From contig CACXEC010000037.1 in NCBI GenBank assembly GCA_902766545.1, forward strand, positions 1 through 8,391: DNA of 8,391 nt. The letters run 5' to 3'. The position numbers were made by a program, and so were the translations under genes. How positions within the stretch are numbered: position 1 is the stretch's first letter; the number at the start of each line of letters is the position of its first letter. The notes below the pieces were generated by a model. The model ran no database searches and was not told the DNA's origin. It worked only from the letters and a program-made list of their open reading frames with translations. Below are positions 1 through 6,143 of this stretch, piece after piece. This DNA comes from an uncultured Erysipelotrichaceae bacterium. Lineage in GTDB: Bacteria > Bacillota_I > Bacilli_A > RF39 > UBA660.

Positions 1-57
1 AATATCTTGAATTAAGCCCCTCCAAACAAGTTCTTCATAAAATGTCATTTTTTCCAT
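1..57 (-). CDS. tyrS: Tyrosyl-tRNA synthetase, N-terminal fragment (runs off window)
   Basis: Only the first 19 codons lie in the window. They read MEKMTFYEELVWRGLIQDI from an ATG at 57 on the minus strand. The EEL-x-WRGLI pattern is the characteristic start of bacterial TyrRS, the enzyme that charges tRNA-Tyr in the cytoplasm. A ribosome binding site (AAAGAGGT) lies about 5 bases before the ATG. The gene starts 29 bases after the Fic gene and has no room for its own promoter, so it is probably co-transcribed with it. A T-box leader with a UAC (Tyr) triplet lies upstream of the Fic gene and independently supports a tyrosine-related identity. The class I HIGH and KMSKS motifs are outside the window, so the call rests on the N-terminus and the T-box. 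Confidence 0.8.
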   Translation of the reverse strand, partial: MEKMTFYEELVWRGLIQDI

Positions 58-86
58 AAAATACCTCTTTCTTATTTTATATCATA

Positions 87-1028
87 TTATTTCAAAAAAT
101 TCATTACTAAATCAATCATTAATTCCTTTTCTTTAGGATTTGATTCAGCAATTAATAATGTAATAGCTGCTAATGTATTATTATCGATAATTTGATTATT
201 CTCTCTATATAGAATATCATATTTTTGTAAAAAATAAATAAATATTGTAGCAGCTATTCTTTTATTACCGTCAATAAATGCGTGATTTTTAACTGTTAAA
301 TATAAAACATTAGCACATTTTTCTTGAATAGTAGGATAAACATCCTTACCATCAAAAGAAGCATAAATATCATTAATAATAGATTTAAAACTATTGTTTC
401 TTTCCAAAGCAAATAAATTTGATTCATTATTAAACTTCAATTTATTAATTACATTTAAACATTCATCATAACTAATAATTAACTCAGTGTTATTTCCTTT
501 AACTTTCTTTAAAGTACGGTGATCATAATCATCAAGTAAGTCAAGTGCTTTAGTGTATGATGTAATAACATTTAAAACGTCTTTAACTTCATCTTTAGTT
601 GCTCTTTCGTTACTACGGTTTGCAATATCCAATAATTTAACTGTTTTCTCTAAATATTTAAGCCTTTTTTCATTAATTGAATAACCTTTAATTAAGTATT
701 CTTTTAACACTTTATTAGCCCATTTACGAAAGATAATCCCATTTTTAGATTTAACACGATATCCGACACTAATTATCATATCAAGATTATAATATTGTAT
801 TTTTCTAGAAACGAGTCTATTTCCTTCATTTTGAACTGTCGCAAAATTTGCGACAGTTGAATCATCAAGTTCTTCTTTTAAAGCATTATTAATGTGCTTT
901 CTTATCGTTTTTTCATCTCTATTAAATAACTTTGCCATTTGATTAGCACTTAGCCAAACCGTTTCATCTTTCATATTAACTTCTAATTTAACATTTTGAT
1001 TATCAAAAATAATTATTTCATTTTTCAT
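87..1028 (-). CDS. RhuM-family protein with C-terminal Fic/Doc domain
   Basis: A 313-residue two-part protein. Residues about 1-115 are a RhuM-type ('virulence RhuM') domain: a helix-turn-helix-like segment WLSANQMAKLFNRDEKTIRKH (about 25-45), then QYYNLDMIISVGYRVKS and FRKWANKVLKEYL. The C-terminal part is Doc-like Fic, with flap-like YPTIQEK (231-237) and the complete catalytic motif HAFIDGNKR (H249 to R257). Fic proteins usually transfer AMP, or phosphate in Doc, to a protein target; the target here is unknown. No inhibitory (S/T)xxxE(G/N) helix is obvious and no separate antitoxin gene is adjacent. Start choice is firm: GAAGGAG sits about 9 bases before the ATG. The length is normal for RhuM-Fic fusions. 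The gene lies between a tyrosine T-box leader and tyrS, an unusual position that implies transcription under a tRNA-sensing leader. A 25-bp palindrome lies inside the coding region (834-858). Confidence 0.88.
   Translation of the reverse strand: MKNEIIIFDNQNVKLEVNMKDETVWLSANQMAKLFNRDEKTIRKHINNALKEELDDSTVANFATVQNEGNRLVSRKIQYYNLDMIISVGYRVKSKNGIIFRKWANKVLKEYLIKGYSINEKRLKYLEKTVKLLDIANRSNERATKDEVKDVLNVITSYTKALDLLDDYDHRTLKKVKGNNTELIISYDECLNVINKLKFNNESNLFALERNNSFKSIINDIYASFDGKDVYPTIQEKCANVLYLTVKNHAFIDGNKRIAATIFIYFLQKYDILYRENNQIIDNNTLAAITLLIAESNPKEKELMIDLVMNFLK
834..858. repeat. 25-bp perfect palindrome inside the RhuM-Fic gene
   Basis: The plus strand reads AACTGTCGCAAA, one A, then TTTGCGACAGTT: two perfect 12-base inverted arms around a single central base. 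In the RhuM-Fic mRNA it encodes roughly TVANFATV (residues 58-65), just before the conserved YYNLDMIISVGYRV block. It could form a very stable hairpin in RNA or bind a dimeric protein. Whether it is functional or a by-product of the near-repeated TVA/ATV codons cannot be told from one sequence. Confidence 0.7.
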
Positions 1029-1070
1029 ATTATCATCTCCTTCAAATTTTTATTTTTTGTAAATTCTAAA

Positions 1071-1132
1071 TTAAAAAAGTTCATAATTTAAGGACTGATA
1101 TTTTCAGCGGTACCACCTTAATTTATGAACTT
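1071..1132 (-). terminator. T-box-controlled intrinsic terminator
   Basis: On the minus strand, arm AAGTTCATAAATTAAGG (1116-1132) pairs with CCTTAAATTATGAACTT (1077-1093). The 17-base stem has one A-A mismatch and runs straight into a U-run (CTTTTTTAA). The loop and upper stem contain the T-box sequence and the alternative antiterminator: AAGG pairing with CCTT, a UGGUACC bulge, and a CTGA/TCAG helix. The two structures are mutually exclusive, as expected for transcription attenuation upstream of the RhuM-Fic/tyrS unit. Confidence 0.85.
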
Positions 1133-1204
1133 GTCATACTCTTGATACTTTTAACGCAAGTAAGCGATTTGGCTCCAGAGTCGTAAATTCTTTCAACACC
1201 AATT
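1071..1204 (-). promoter_or_regulatory. T-box leader, tyrosine (UAC) specifier, apparently truncated Stem I
   Basis: The minus-strand transcript contains AAGGTGGTACCGC (1107-1119), a near-consensus T-box that pairs with the NCCA end of uncharged tRNA. Upstream of it, GAATTTACGACTCTGGAGCC (1171-1190) resembles the 3' side of Stem I of tyrosine T-boxes, with UAC at 1183-1185 as specifier followed by a purine. GGTGTTGAAAG (1190-1200) resembles the Stem I terminal region. A small CGC/GCG hairpin sits where Stem III would be. The 5' strand of Stem I (GAGAG-type sequence) is not found between the predicted start (about 1204) and this point, nor further upstream. The leader is therefore short and possibly crippled. 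Established role: uncharged tRNA-Tyr stabilises the antiterminator and switches on tyrS. Confidence 0.82.
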
Positions 1205-1210
1205 AAATAA

Positions 1211-1238
1211 ATTATATCAAACACATAATTAAAGTCAA
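1211..1238 (-). promoter_or_regulatory. Promoter of the T-box/RhuM-Fic/tyrS unit
   Basis: On the minus strand, TTGACT (1233-1238), a 16-base spacer, then a perfect TATAAT (1211-1216) preceded by TGA, giving an extended -10. The predicted start is near 1204, immediately upstream of the GGTGTTGAAAG part of the T-box leader. Its -35 is one arm of an inverted repeat shared with the divergent ABC-F promoter. Confidence 0.72.
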
Positions 1239-1253
1239 CTAATATTTGACTTT
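1231..1253. repeat. Inverted repeat formed by two back-to-back -35 boxes
   Basis: AAAGTCAA (1231-1238), seven bases, TTGACTTT (1246-1253): a perfect 8-base dyad. Each arm contains the TTGACT -35 box of one of the two divergent promoters. It may simply reflect two -35 boxes facing away from each other. It could also be an operator acting on both units. Confidence 0.55.
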
Positions 1254-1274
1254 TATATCTAAAAACTATATATT
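1246..1274 (+). promoter_or_regulatory. Promoter of the ABC-F gene
   Basis: TTGACT (1246-1251), a 17-base spacer, TATATT (1269-1274). The predicted start near 1281 leaves a leader of about 32 bases with no attenuator, unlike many drug-inducible ABC-F genes. Confidence 0.65.
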
Positions 1275-1312
1275 ACAGGTGGTAAAACTGATTTAAAAGT
1301 TGGTGAAAAGAT

Positions 1313-2944
1313 ATGCTTATTAAAGATTTATATTTATCGTTTGGAGTGCAAGAGATATTTGATGGTGTCAACTTAAGAATTGATGAAAATGAAAGAGTGG
1401 GTATAGTCGGCAATAACGGTGCCGGTAAGACTACTTTCTTTAAGATTGTCTTGGGGGAACTTGAGCCGGATTCTGGTAAAGTAATACTTTCAAGTGGAGC
1501 TAGAGTTGCATGTTTGCCTCAAGTTATTAGTGATGAAGTGCCAGATATGAGTATCACAGTCTTTGAATTTATATCAAGTGCTAGACCTATTGAAAAATTA
1601 AGTGAAGAATTGCAAGAAGCGTATAATCATATTTCTACCATTATGGATGAAAGAGAACTTAAAGAAGAATATCGTAAAATTGAAAAAATTGAGCGCAAAT
1701 TAGATTATTGGAATCAATACAGTGCTGAAACTATTCTTTTAAAAATATTAGATGGTATGGATATATCTAGTGATATGCTTAATAAACCGTTAAAAGAACT
1801 ATCAGGTGGTCAAAAGTCAAAAGTTGCTTTTGCTCGTTTATTATATTCAAAACCAGAAATAATTCTTCTAGATGAACCAACCAACCATTTAGATAAAAAG
1901 ACTAAGGAATTTGTTATTTCATATTTAAAGAGTTATAAAGGCAGTGTATTTATTATTAGTCATGACATTAGTTTTTTAAATGCTGTAACTAATAAAACTC
2001 TTTATTTAGATAAGAATGTTAAAAACATGGAATTATATAATGGTAATTATGATGTTTTTGTTAAATTACATACTGAAAGAGAACTAGCATTAAAAAGGCA
2101 GGCTGAAATACAAGAAAAAGAAATTGAAAAATTACAAACTATAGTTGATAAATATGCTACATCTTCTGGCAAAAGAAAGAAAATGGCGCAAGACCGTGAA
2201 AAAAAATTAGAAAAACTATTAGATAATAGAATAGAAATAACTCCGGAGACAAAAAAGGCTAAAATTCAAATGACTGCCGCTAGAGATAGTTCTAATGTGC
2301 CATTAAAAATTGAAAATTTATCTTTTAGATATGATAAAAATTCTTTGGATTATATTATTCATCATTTATCCTTTGAATTATTTAAGGGGGAAAAGTTTTT
2401 AATTGTAGGTGAAAACGGAATTGGTAAATCAACCTTATTGAAATTAATAGTTGGGCAATTAAAGCCAGACGAAGGTGAAATTATCCTTTCTAATAAAACT
2501 GATATAGGTTATTATGCTCAAGAACATGAACTGTTAGATAGTGAAAAAACTATATTAGAGAATTTTAGGGAATTTGATTTGTCTGAGCGGAACATACGAA
2601 GTGTATTAGGGAGATTTTTATTTTTTGGTAACGATGTATACAAAAAAGTCGAGATACTATCTCCTGGAGAAAGAAGTAGAGTAGCCCTTGCTAAGTTATC
2701 TTTAAAAGGTGCAAATCTTTTAATATTAGATGAACCAACAAATCACTTGGACCCTGAAACACAACAAATAATTGCAGATGTTTTTAAAACATTTAACGGA
2801 ACAATGTTAGTTGTATCACATAATCTGGAATTTGTAGATAATTTAGGAATTGAACGCACATTAGATATGCATACAGGTGAAATTAGCTATTATGATAAGA
2901 AAACAGTTGAACACTACTATAAAGTGAATAACAATGGAAAGTAG
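1313..2944 (+). CDS. ABC-F family ATPase (ribosome-associated, non-transport)
   Basis: A 543-residue soluble protein with two ABC domains and no membrane segments, the ABC-F layout. Domain 1 has Walker A GNNGAGKT (33-40), signature LSGGQ (163-167), Walker B with ILLDEPTNHLD (184-194) and H-loop SHD (216-218). A charged, probably coiled-coil linker follows (about 245-330). Domain 2 has GENGIGKS (366-373), a variant signature LSPGE (449-453), LILDEPTNHLD (470-480) and SHN (502-504). Family members bind the ribosomal E site, either helping stalled translation (EttA/YfmR-like) or dislodging antibiotics (Msr/Vga/Lsa-like). Sequence alone does not decide which applies here. All catalytic residues are present. 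The ATG at 1313 is preceded by GGTGA at 6 bases and by an in-frame TGA at 1304, so the start is fixed. It is divergent from the T-box unit. No clear terminator follows it. Confidence 0.92.
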   Translation: MLIKDLYLSFGVQEIFDGVNLRIDENERVGIVGNNGAGKTTFFKIVLGELEPDSGKVILSSGARVACLPQVISDEVPDMSITVFEFISSARPIEKLSEELQEAYNHISTIMDERELKEEYRKIEKIERKLDYWNQYSAETILLKILDGMDISSDMLNKPLKELSGGQKSKVAFARLLYSKPEIILLDEPTNHLDKKTKEFVISYLKSYKGSVFIISHDISFLNAVTNKTLYLDKNVKNMELYNGNYDVFVKLHTERELALKRQAEIQEKEIEKLQTIVDKYATSSGKRKKMAQDREKKLEKLLDNRIEITPETKKAKIQMTAARDSSNVPLKIENLSFRYDKNSLDYIIHHLSFELFKGEKFLIVGENGIGKSTLLKLIVGQLKPDEGEIILSNKTDIGYYAQEHELLDSEKTILENFREFDLSERNIRSVLGRFLFFGNDVYKKVEILSPGERSRVALAKLSLKGANLLILDEPTNHLDPETQQIIADVFKTFNGTMLVVSHNLEFVDNLGIERTLDMHTGEISYYDKKTVEHYYKVNNNGK

Positions 2945-2973
2945 ATCTTTTATTTTTATTCATCATACTTTTA

Positions 2974-3002
2974 TTGAACTATTGAAGACTTTATGATACG
3001 AT
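2974..3002 (+). promoter_or_regulatory. Possible promoter of the acyltransferase gene
   Basis: TTGAAC (2974-2979), a 17-base spacer, TACGAT (2997-3002) preceded by TGA, an extended -10. The -10 is only 4/6, but spacing and the TG element are right. Read-through from the ABC-F gene is equally possible because no hairpin is visible between the two genes. Confidence 0.45.
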
Positions 3003-3027
3003 AAAAAAGTGAAAGCGGGAGAGAAAT

Positions 3028-3993
3028 ATGAACATATTAAAAGAAAGCGAAATTAATAAACTATCCACAAGTGCAAAGAAATATTATTATGAAATCTTAA
3101 GAGAATATTGTTTAAGTCTTAAGTCTAATCCAAATATTTCTACTGGTCAAAAGTTAATATCGAAAATAGCTCCAATTCAAAGAAACTTTGACTATGAAGT
3201 CATAGGTGCTGAGAATTTACCAAAAGATGGAGCGGTTATAGTTTGTAACCATTCTAATTCTCATGATTTTTTTACAGCGCTTGAATCTTTTAATAATTTA
3301 GGATTACCAGTAAGTGTTTTTGCTGCAAATGATGATTTGAATTTTTTGTCAAGTAGTGTTTTTAATTTTGCAAATGCAACTCTAGTAGATAGAAATGACA
3401 AACAATCATGTCAAAACGGATTATTGGAATTAACTGGGAAAGTCATGAATGGAAATTATGGTGTTATATTCGGTGAGAGCACATGGAATTTGCATCCTTA
3501 TCGTGCTATGAATGCCTTAAAATTGGGACCAGCAAGAAGTGCTTGCATTTCAGGGAGACAAATTGTGCCAACTATTTTTGAATATGTTGAGGTTCCAAAT
3601 CTTTGTGAAAAAGAGAAAGAATTATACTCAAAATGCATAATTAAATTTGGTAAGCCAATAACAATTAACCCTAATATAGATTCAATTAGTCAAATGCTAT
3701 ATGTTGAAGAAATTATGATAAATATGAGAAGAGAACTTTGGCAAGAACAAGGAAAGTTAAAAGCAAGGATGAAAATAGTTGAGCCAAACTTATATGTAAA
3801 CCATACGTGGCTAAAGAAATTTGATGCACTTGCATTTGAGTACGATTCTGAAAGTGAATTTAAGTATTTATATTTTAGGGGAAATACTCCAAAAGAGAAT
3901 GAATATCATTTAAATGAAAAAAGGTTATTTGTTCCCGGAATAACAAGAAAAGAAGATAAAGCGAGAGTTTTAGTCCCACTTAGAAAAAAATAG
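3028..3993 (+). CDS. PlsC-type lysophospholipid acyltransferase family protein
   Basis: A 321-residue protein with a glycerolipid acyltransferase core at about 55-215. Motif I is NHSNSHD (H75 and D80, the catalytic HX4D). A motif II-like stretch NATLVDRND (116-124) carries the arginine. FGESTWNLHP (148-157) stands where family members usually have FPEG(T/S). IVPTIFEY (179-186) matches motif IV. Such enzymes move an acyl group onto a lysophospholipid or glycerol-phosphate acceptor at the inner face of the membrane. The exact substrate is not deducible. No strong transmembrane helix is seen, and a tail of about 100 residues beyond the core is unassigned. The ribosome binding site GGGAGAG (3017-3023) lies 4 bases before the ATG. 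The GES in place of PEG suggests a diverged subfamily rather than a standard housekeeping plsC. Confidence 0.82.
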   Translation: MNILKESEINKLSTSAKKYYYEILREYCLSLKSNPNISTGQKLISKIAPIQRNFDYEVIGAENLPKDGAVIVCNHSNSHDFFTALESFNNLGLPVSVFAANDDLNFLSSSVFNFANATLVDRNDKQSCQNGLLELTGKVMNGNYGVIFGESTWNLHPYRAMNALKLGPARSACISGRQIVPTIFEYVEVPNLCEKEKELYSKCIIKFGKPITINPNIDSISQMLYVEEIMINMRRELWQEQGKLKARMKIVEPNLYVNHTWLKKFDALAFEYDSESEFKYLYFRGNTPKENEYHLNEKRLFVPGITRKEDKARVLVPLRKK

Positions 3994-4022
3994 TGATTTT
4001 TATATTAAAATCACTATTTTTT
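3985..4022 (+). terminator. Intrinsic terminator of the acyltransferase gene
   Basis: A 16-bp perfect stem: AAAAAATAGTGATTTT (3985-4000) and AAAATCACTATTTTTT (4007-4022), with loop TATATT. The TAG stop codon (3991-3993) lies within the left arm and the right arm ends in a T-run. Flanking A and T runs would allow function in both directions. Confidence 0.85.
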
Positions 4023-4023
4023 A

Positions 4024-4032
4024 TGTTATACT
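4024..4032 (+). promoter_or_regulatory. Extended -10 promoter for the kinase-like gene
   Basis: TGTTATACT (4024-4032) is an exact TGn extended -10 with a good TATACT hexamer. The region where the -35 would be lies in the preceding terminator and is poor (TTAAAA, 4005-4010). The start would fall near 4039, just before the ribosome binding site AGGGTGA (4044-4050). Confidence 0.42.
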
Positions 4033-4057
4033 TATTAAAGAATAGGGTGATTATAAT

Positions 4058-5860
4058 ATGACAAACACATATTTTACTATTTGTGGACTCTTTTGTAGTA
4101 TTTTAATAGTAATTTTATTTTTTAGAAAAGAAAAGATAAATAGTCCTGAGACAAAAATATATGGAACTATGATAGTTAGTAGTTTAATTGATACAACTTT
4201 AGTTACAACTATTTTAGTAATAGCCTATCTTAATTTCAACCCTGTAACAAACTTATTAATAATCATATTAAACAAAATAGACTTTATTCATTATGTTTTA
4301 TGGCCAAGTTTAGCTTTTCTTTATACTTTTTATATTTCTTATAGTAATATAGATCATTATAATAATGTAAAAAAAATAGTCTTATATTTAGATTGTGCTT
4401 TAATTGGGATTGAGTTCTTCTTACCAATTAATACTATTTATGAAAACAACGAAATGGGAATTGTAGGTACTGGCGCTAATTTTGTCTATGCAGTAGCAAT
4501 TATATATATATTATTAATACTAATTCTTGTAATAAAGAATTTTCACAAGGGAGTAAAGCAAAAATATATTCCTCTTGCAATACTAGTTTTGTTATTAATT
4601 GTAGCAAGTGTTATTCGTGCTGCAAATCCTACTTTACTAATTATTCCAGCAATCTTAGTATATATTAACCTAATTATGTATTTTACAATTGAAAATCCAG
4701 ACGTAAAAATGATTGAAGAACTTATTAAAGCACAAAAACTATCAGAACAAACAAGTAATGAAAAAGGAAATTTTATTTATACTGTTTCTGAAGATATTGA
4801 AGCAAGACTTTCTAACGCTGATAAAGTATATGAAAGCGTAATGGAATTAAATCCAAGTGACGAAATAAAGAATTATATGTATGATTTAAAAGATATAATA
4901 ACAGGTGCAAGAAACATGCTCCGAAAAACTATTAATATTTCAGATATGGATAACAAACACTTACAAACTACTAATACAAAATATAATATTAAACTGCTAC
5001 TTGAAAGCGTATATACATTAACAAAACAAAATATTAAAAAGGATATTGACTTTAGATTAAACATTAGTGAGGATTTACCAACGGAATTATATGGTGACTC
5101 AATTAAACTAAAACAAATACTTACCACAATATTAGATAATTCAATAAGTTATACAGATAAGGGGTTTGTTGAATTAAGAGTTAGTTCAATTCTTAAGAAT
5201 AATATTTGCCGTTTAATAATATCTGCTGAAGATTCTGGCAAAGGGATGGATATTTATAAACAGAATGAAATTATGAATAATAGTTCGGAACTAACAAAAG
5301 AAGAAATAGAGAATCTTGATGGAATGAATCTTAACCTTAAAACTATTCGTAAAATGATTAATATTATTGGCGGTACCTTTACAATTGATAGTAATTCTTA
5401 TGGTGGAACAACTGTAAATATTACGCTTGATCAAAGAATGGTTATTGAAGAAAAAAGTAAAGAAGAACAAAATATTGAAAAGTATTCTGAAGCAATAAAA
5501 AGTCAAAAAACATGTGCAATTATTACTTTAGATAAAACAGTTTTAAAAAATATTAAAACTATTGCTAAGAAAAATGATTTTAAAGTAGAAGAGTTTAATG
5601 TAACAAAAACGTGTTTAGATAATATTAGAAATAATACTAAATATGATGTTGTATTCATAGATGAATATATGGAAAAAATTGATGCTAGAAGTTTTTTAAA
5701 TAAAGTTAAAGAAGTTGAAGGTTTTAATGGTAAAGTAATAGTTATATCTAAGAATAAAGATATTAAAAGTAAAAAAGAACTATTATCTTTAGGTTTTAAT
5801 AATATTATATATATACCAATAGATAAGAAAGAACTTTTAGCTAAAATAAAAGCGGTTTAA
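4058..5860 (+). CDS. Seven-TM hybrid histidine-kinase-like protein lacking the phosphoacceptor His
   Basis: A 600-residue membrane protein. The N-terminal part (about 5-210) has about seven hydrophobic helices. A DHp-like helical segment follows (about 225-295), then a HATPase domain with N-box LDNSISYT (N361) and G1 box EDSGKG (391-396). A degenerate CheY-like receiver lies at about 485-600. Where kinases read SHE, this protein reads SED (244-246, in FIYTVSEDIEARL), so the phosphorylated histidine is absent. The G2 box is altered (DGMNLNLKT). The receiver keeps a candidate phospho-Asp D535 (FIDEYM) and a Ser S564. Its acidic pair is reduced to LD (491-492), and the conserved Lys before Pro587 is Ile. 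It may act as an ATP-binding pseudokinase or scaffold. RBS AGGGTGA is 7 bases before the ATG. No partner regulator is adjacent; the Cys-rich peptide gene converges on it. Confidence 0.8.
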   Translation: MTNTYFTICGLFCSILIVILFFRKEKINSPETKIYGTMIVSSLIDTTLVTTILVIAYLNFNPVTNLLIIILNKIDFIHYVLWPSLAFLYTFYISYSNIDHYNNVKKIVLYLDCALIGIEFFLPINTIYENNEMGIVGTGANFVYAVAIIYILLILILVIKNFHKGVKQKYIPLAILVLLLIVASVIRAANPTLLIIPAILVYINLIMYFTIENPDVKMIEELIKAQKLSEQTSNEKGNFIYTVSEDIEARLSNADKVYESVMELNPSDEIKNYMYDLKDIITGARNMLRKTINISDMDNKHLQTTNTKYNIKLLLESVYTLTKQNIKKDIDFRLNISEDLPTELYGDSIKLKQILTTILDNSISYTDKGFVELRVSSILKNNICRLIISAEDSGKGMDIYKQNEIMNNSSELTKEEIENLDGMNLNLKTIRKMINIIGGTFTIDSNSYGGTTVNITLDQRMVIEEKSKEEQNIEKYSEAIKSQKTCAIITLDKTVLKNIKTIAKKNDFKVEEFNVTKTCLDNIRNNTKYDVVFIDEYMEKIDARSFLNKVKEVEGFNGKVIVISKNKDIKSKKELLSLGFNNIIYIPIDKKELLAKIKAV

Positions 5861-5879
5861 ATATCCGCTTTTATTTTAG
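5841..5879. terminator. Bidirectional terminator between the kinase-like and peptide genes
   Basis: A perfect 15-bp stem: CTAAAATAAAAGCGG (5841-5855) and CCGCTTTTATTTTAG (5865-5879), with a 9-base loop. It is rich in T on both strands after the GC core. It contains the stop codons of both convergent genes: TAA at 5858-5860 on plus, and TAA at 5876-5878 on minus. It can therefore end both transcripts. Confidence 0.85.
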
Positions 5880-6052
5880 TTATTTGTTTTGTATATTTCT
5901 TCTAAATTAGTAGATATATCTCTAGCACCAGAGCAAGCACCACTACCACAATTGTTGCAGTGACCACTTCCACCACAATTACAAGTAGAGTTTGACATTG
6001 AATTGCCAAATTTTTTTGTTTTAGCAGCATCTTTTAAACTAATAACTAGCAT
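5876..6052 (-). CDS. Cys/Gly-rich small peptide, candidate RiPP precursor
   Basis: A 58-residue peptide. Its N-terminal leader-like segment (1-23) begins MLVISLKDAAKTKKFG. The Cys-rich core is CNCGGSGHCNNCGSGAC (24-40), with Cys at 24, 26, 32, 35 and 40, and an 18-residue tail SGARDISTNLEEIYKTNN follows. Translation is well supported: AGGA (6062-6065) is 9 bases before the ATG, a near-consensus promoter lies just upstream, and a strong terminator follows. There is no secretion signal. The short leader, the small-residue/Cys core and the nearby rSAM/SPASM enzyme match the general design of thioether RiPP precursors (sactipeptides, ranthipeptides, clostridial Cys-rich peptides). It does not match subtilosin- or SCIFF-type precursors that I recognise. 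The alternative is a small metal-binding protein (five Cys plus His31). The gene is divergent from the methyltransferase and rSAM genes rather than co-directional, which is less common for RiPP precursors. Confidence 0.78.
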   Translation of the reverse strand: MLVISLKDAAKTKKFGNSMSNSTCNCGGSGHCNNCGSGACSGARDISTNLEEIYKTNN

Positions 6053-6073
6053 CGTAATCCATCCTTAATAATA

Positions 6074-6102
6074 AGTATATATATTTTTAAAATAATTGTC
6101 AA
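6074..6102 (-). promoter_or_regulatory. Strong promoter of the Cys-rich peptide gene
   Basis: On the minus strand, a perfect TTGACA (6097-6102), a 17-base spacer, TATACT (6074-6079). The predicted start near 6067 gives a leader of about 15 bases that begins at the ribosome binding site. It is among the best promoters in the window, consistent with high precursor expression. Confidence 0.8.
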
Positions 6103-6124
6103 AAAAAAATCAAATTGTTATAAT
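6096..6124 (+). promoter_or_regulatory. Promoter of the methyltransferase/rSAM pair, overlapping the peptide promoter
   Basis: TTGTCA (6096-6101), a 17-base spacer, perfect TATAAT (6119-6124) preceded by TGT, an extended -10. The predicted start near 6131 gives a leader of about 13 bases before the ATG at 6144. The -35 box shares five base pairs with the -35 of the minus-strand peptide promoter, so the two probably compete for RNA polymerase. Confidence 0.78.
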
Positions 6125-6143
6125 TGTTTTGTGGTGTACTACG

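Noticed and set aside
1313..2944. ABC-F protein as the exporter of the putative peptide
   Set aside because: ABC-F proteins have no membrane domain and act on ribosomes. It is also more than 3 kb from the peptide locus with other genes and terminators between.
4873..5127. Minus-strand ORF of 84 codons
   Set aside because: It lies wholly inside the kinase-like gene on the opposite strand, with low-complexity hydrophobic composition typical of antisense AT-rich frames and no sign of its own expression.
5291..5506. Minus-strand ORF of 71 codons
   Set aside because: It is antisense to the kinase-like gene, Phe/Ile-rich, with no recognisable motif; a shadow frame.
6096..6143. N-terminal extension of the methyltransferase from a TTG start at 6096
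   Set aside because: This stretch contains the -35 and extended -10 of the gene's own promoter and has no ribosome binding site. The extra residues do not resemble the RlmA N-terminus. ATG 6144 gives the usual family length.
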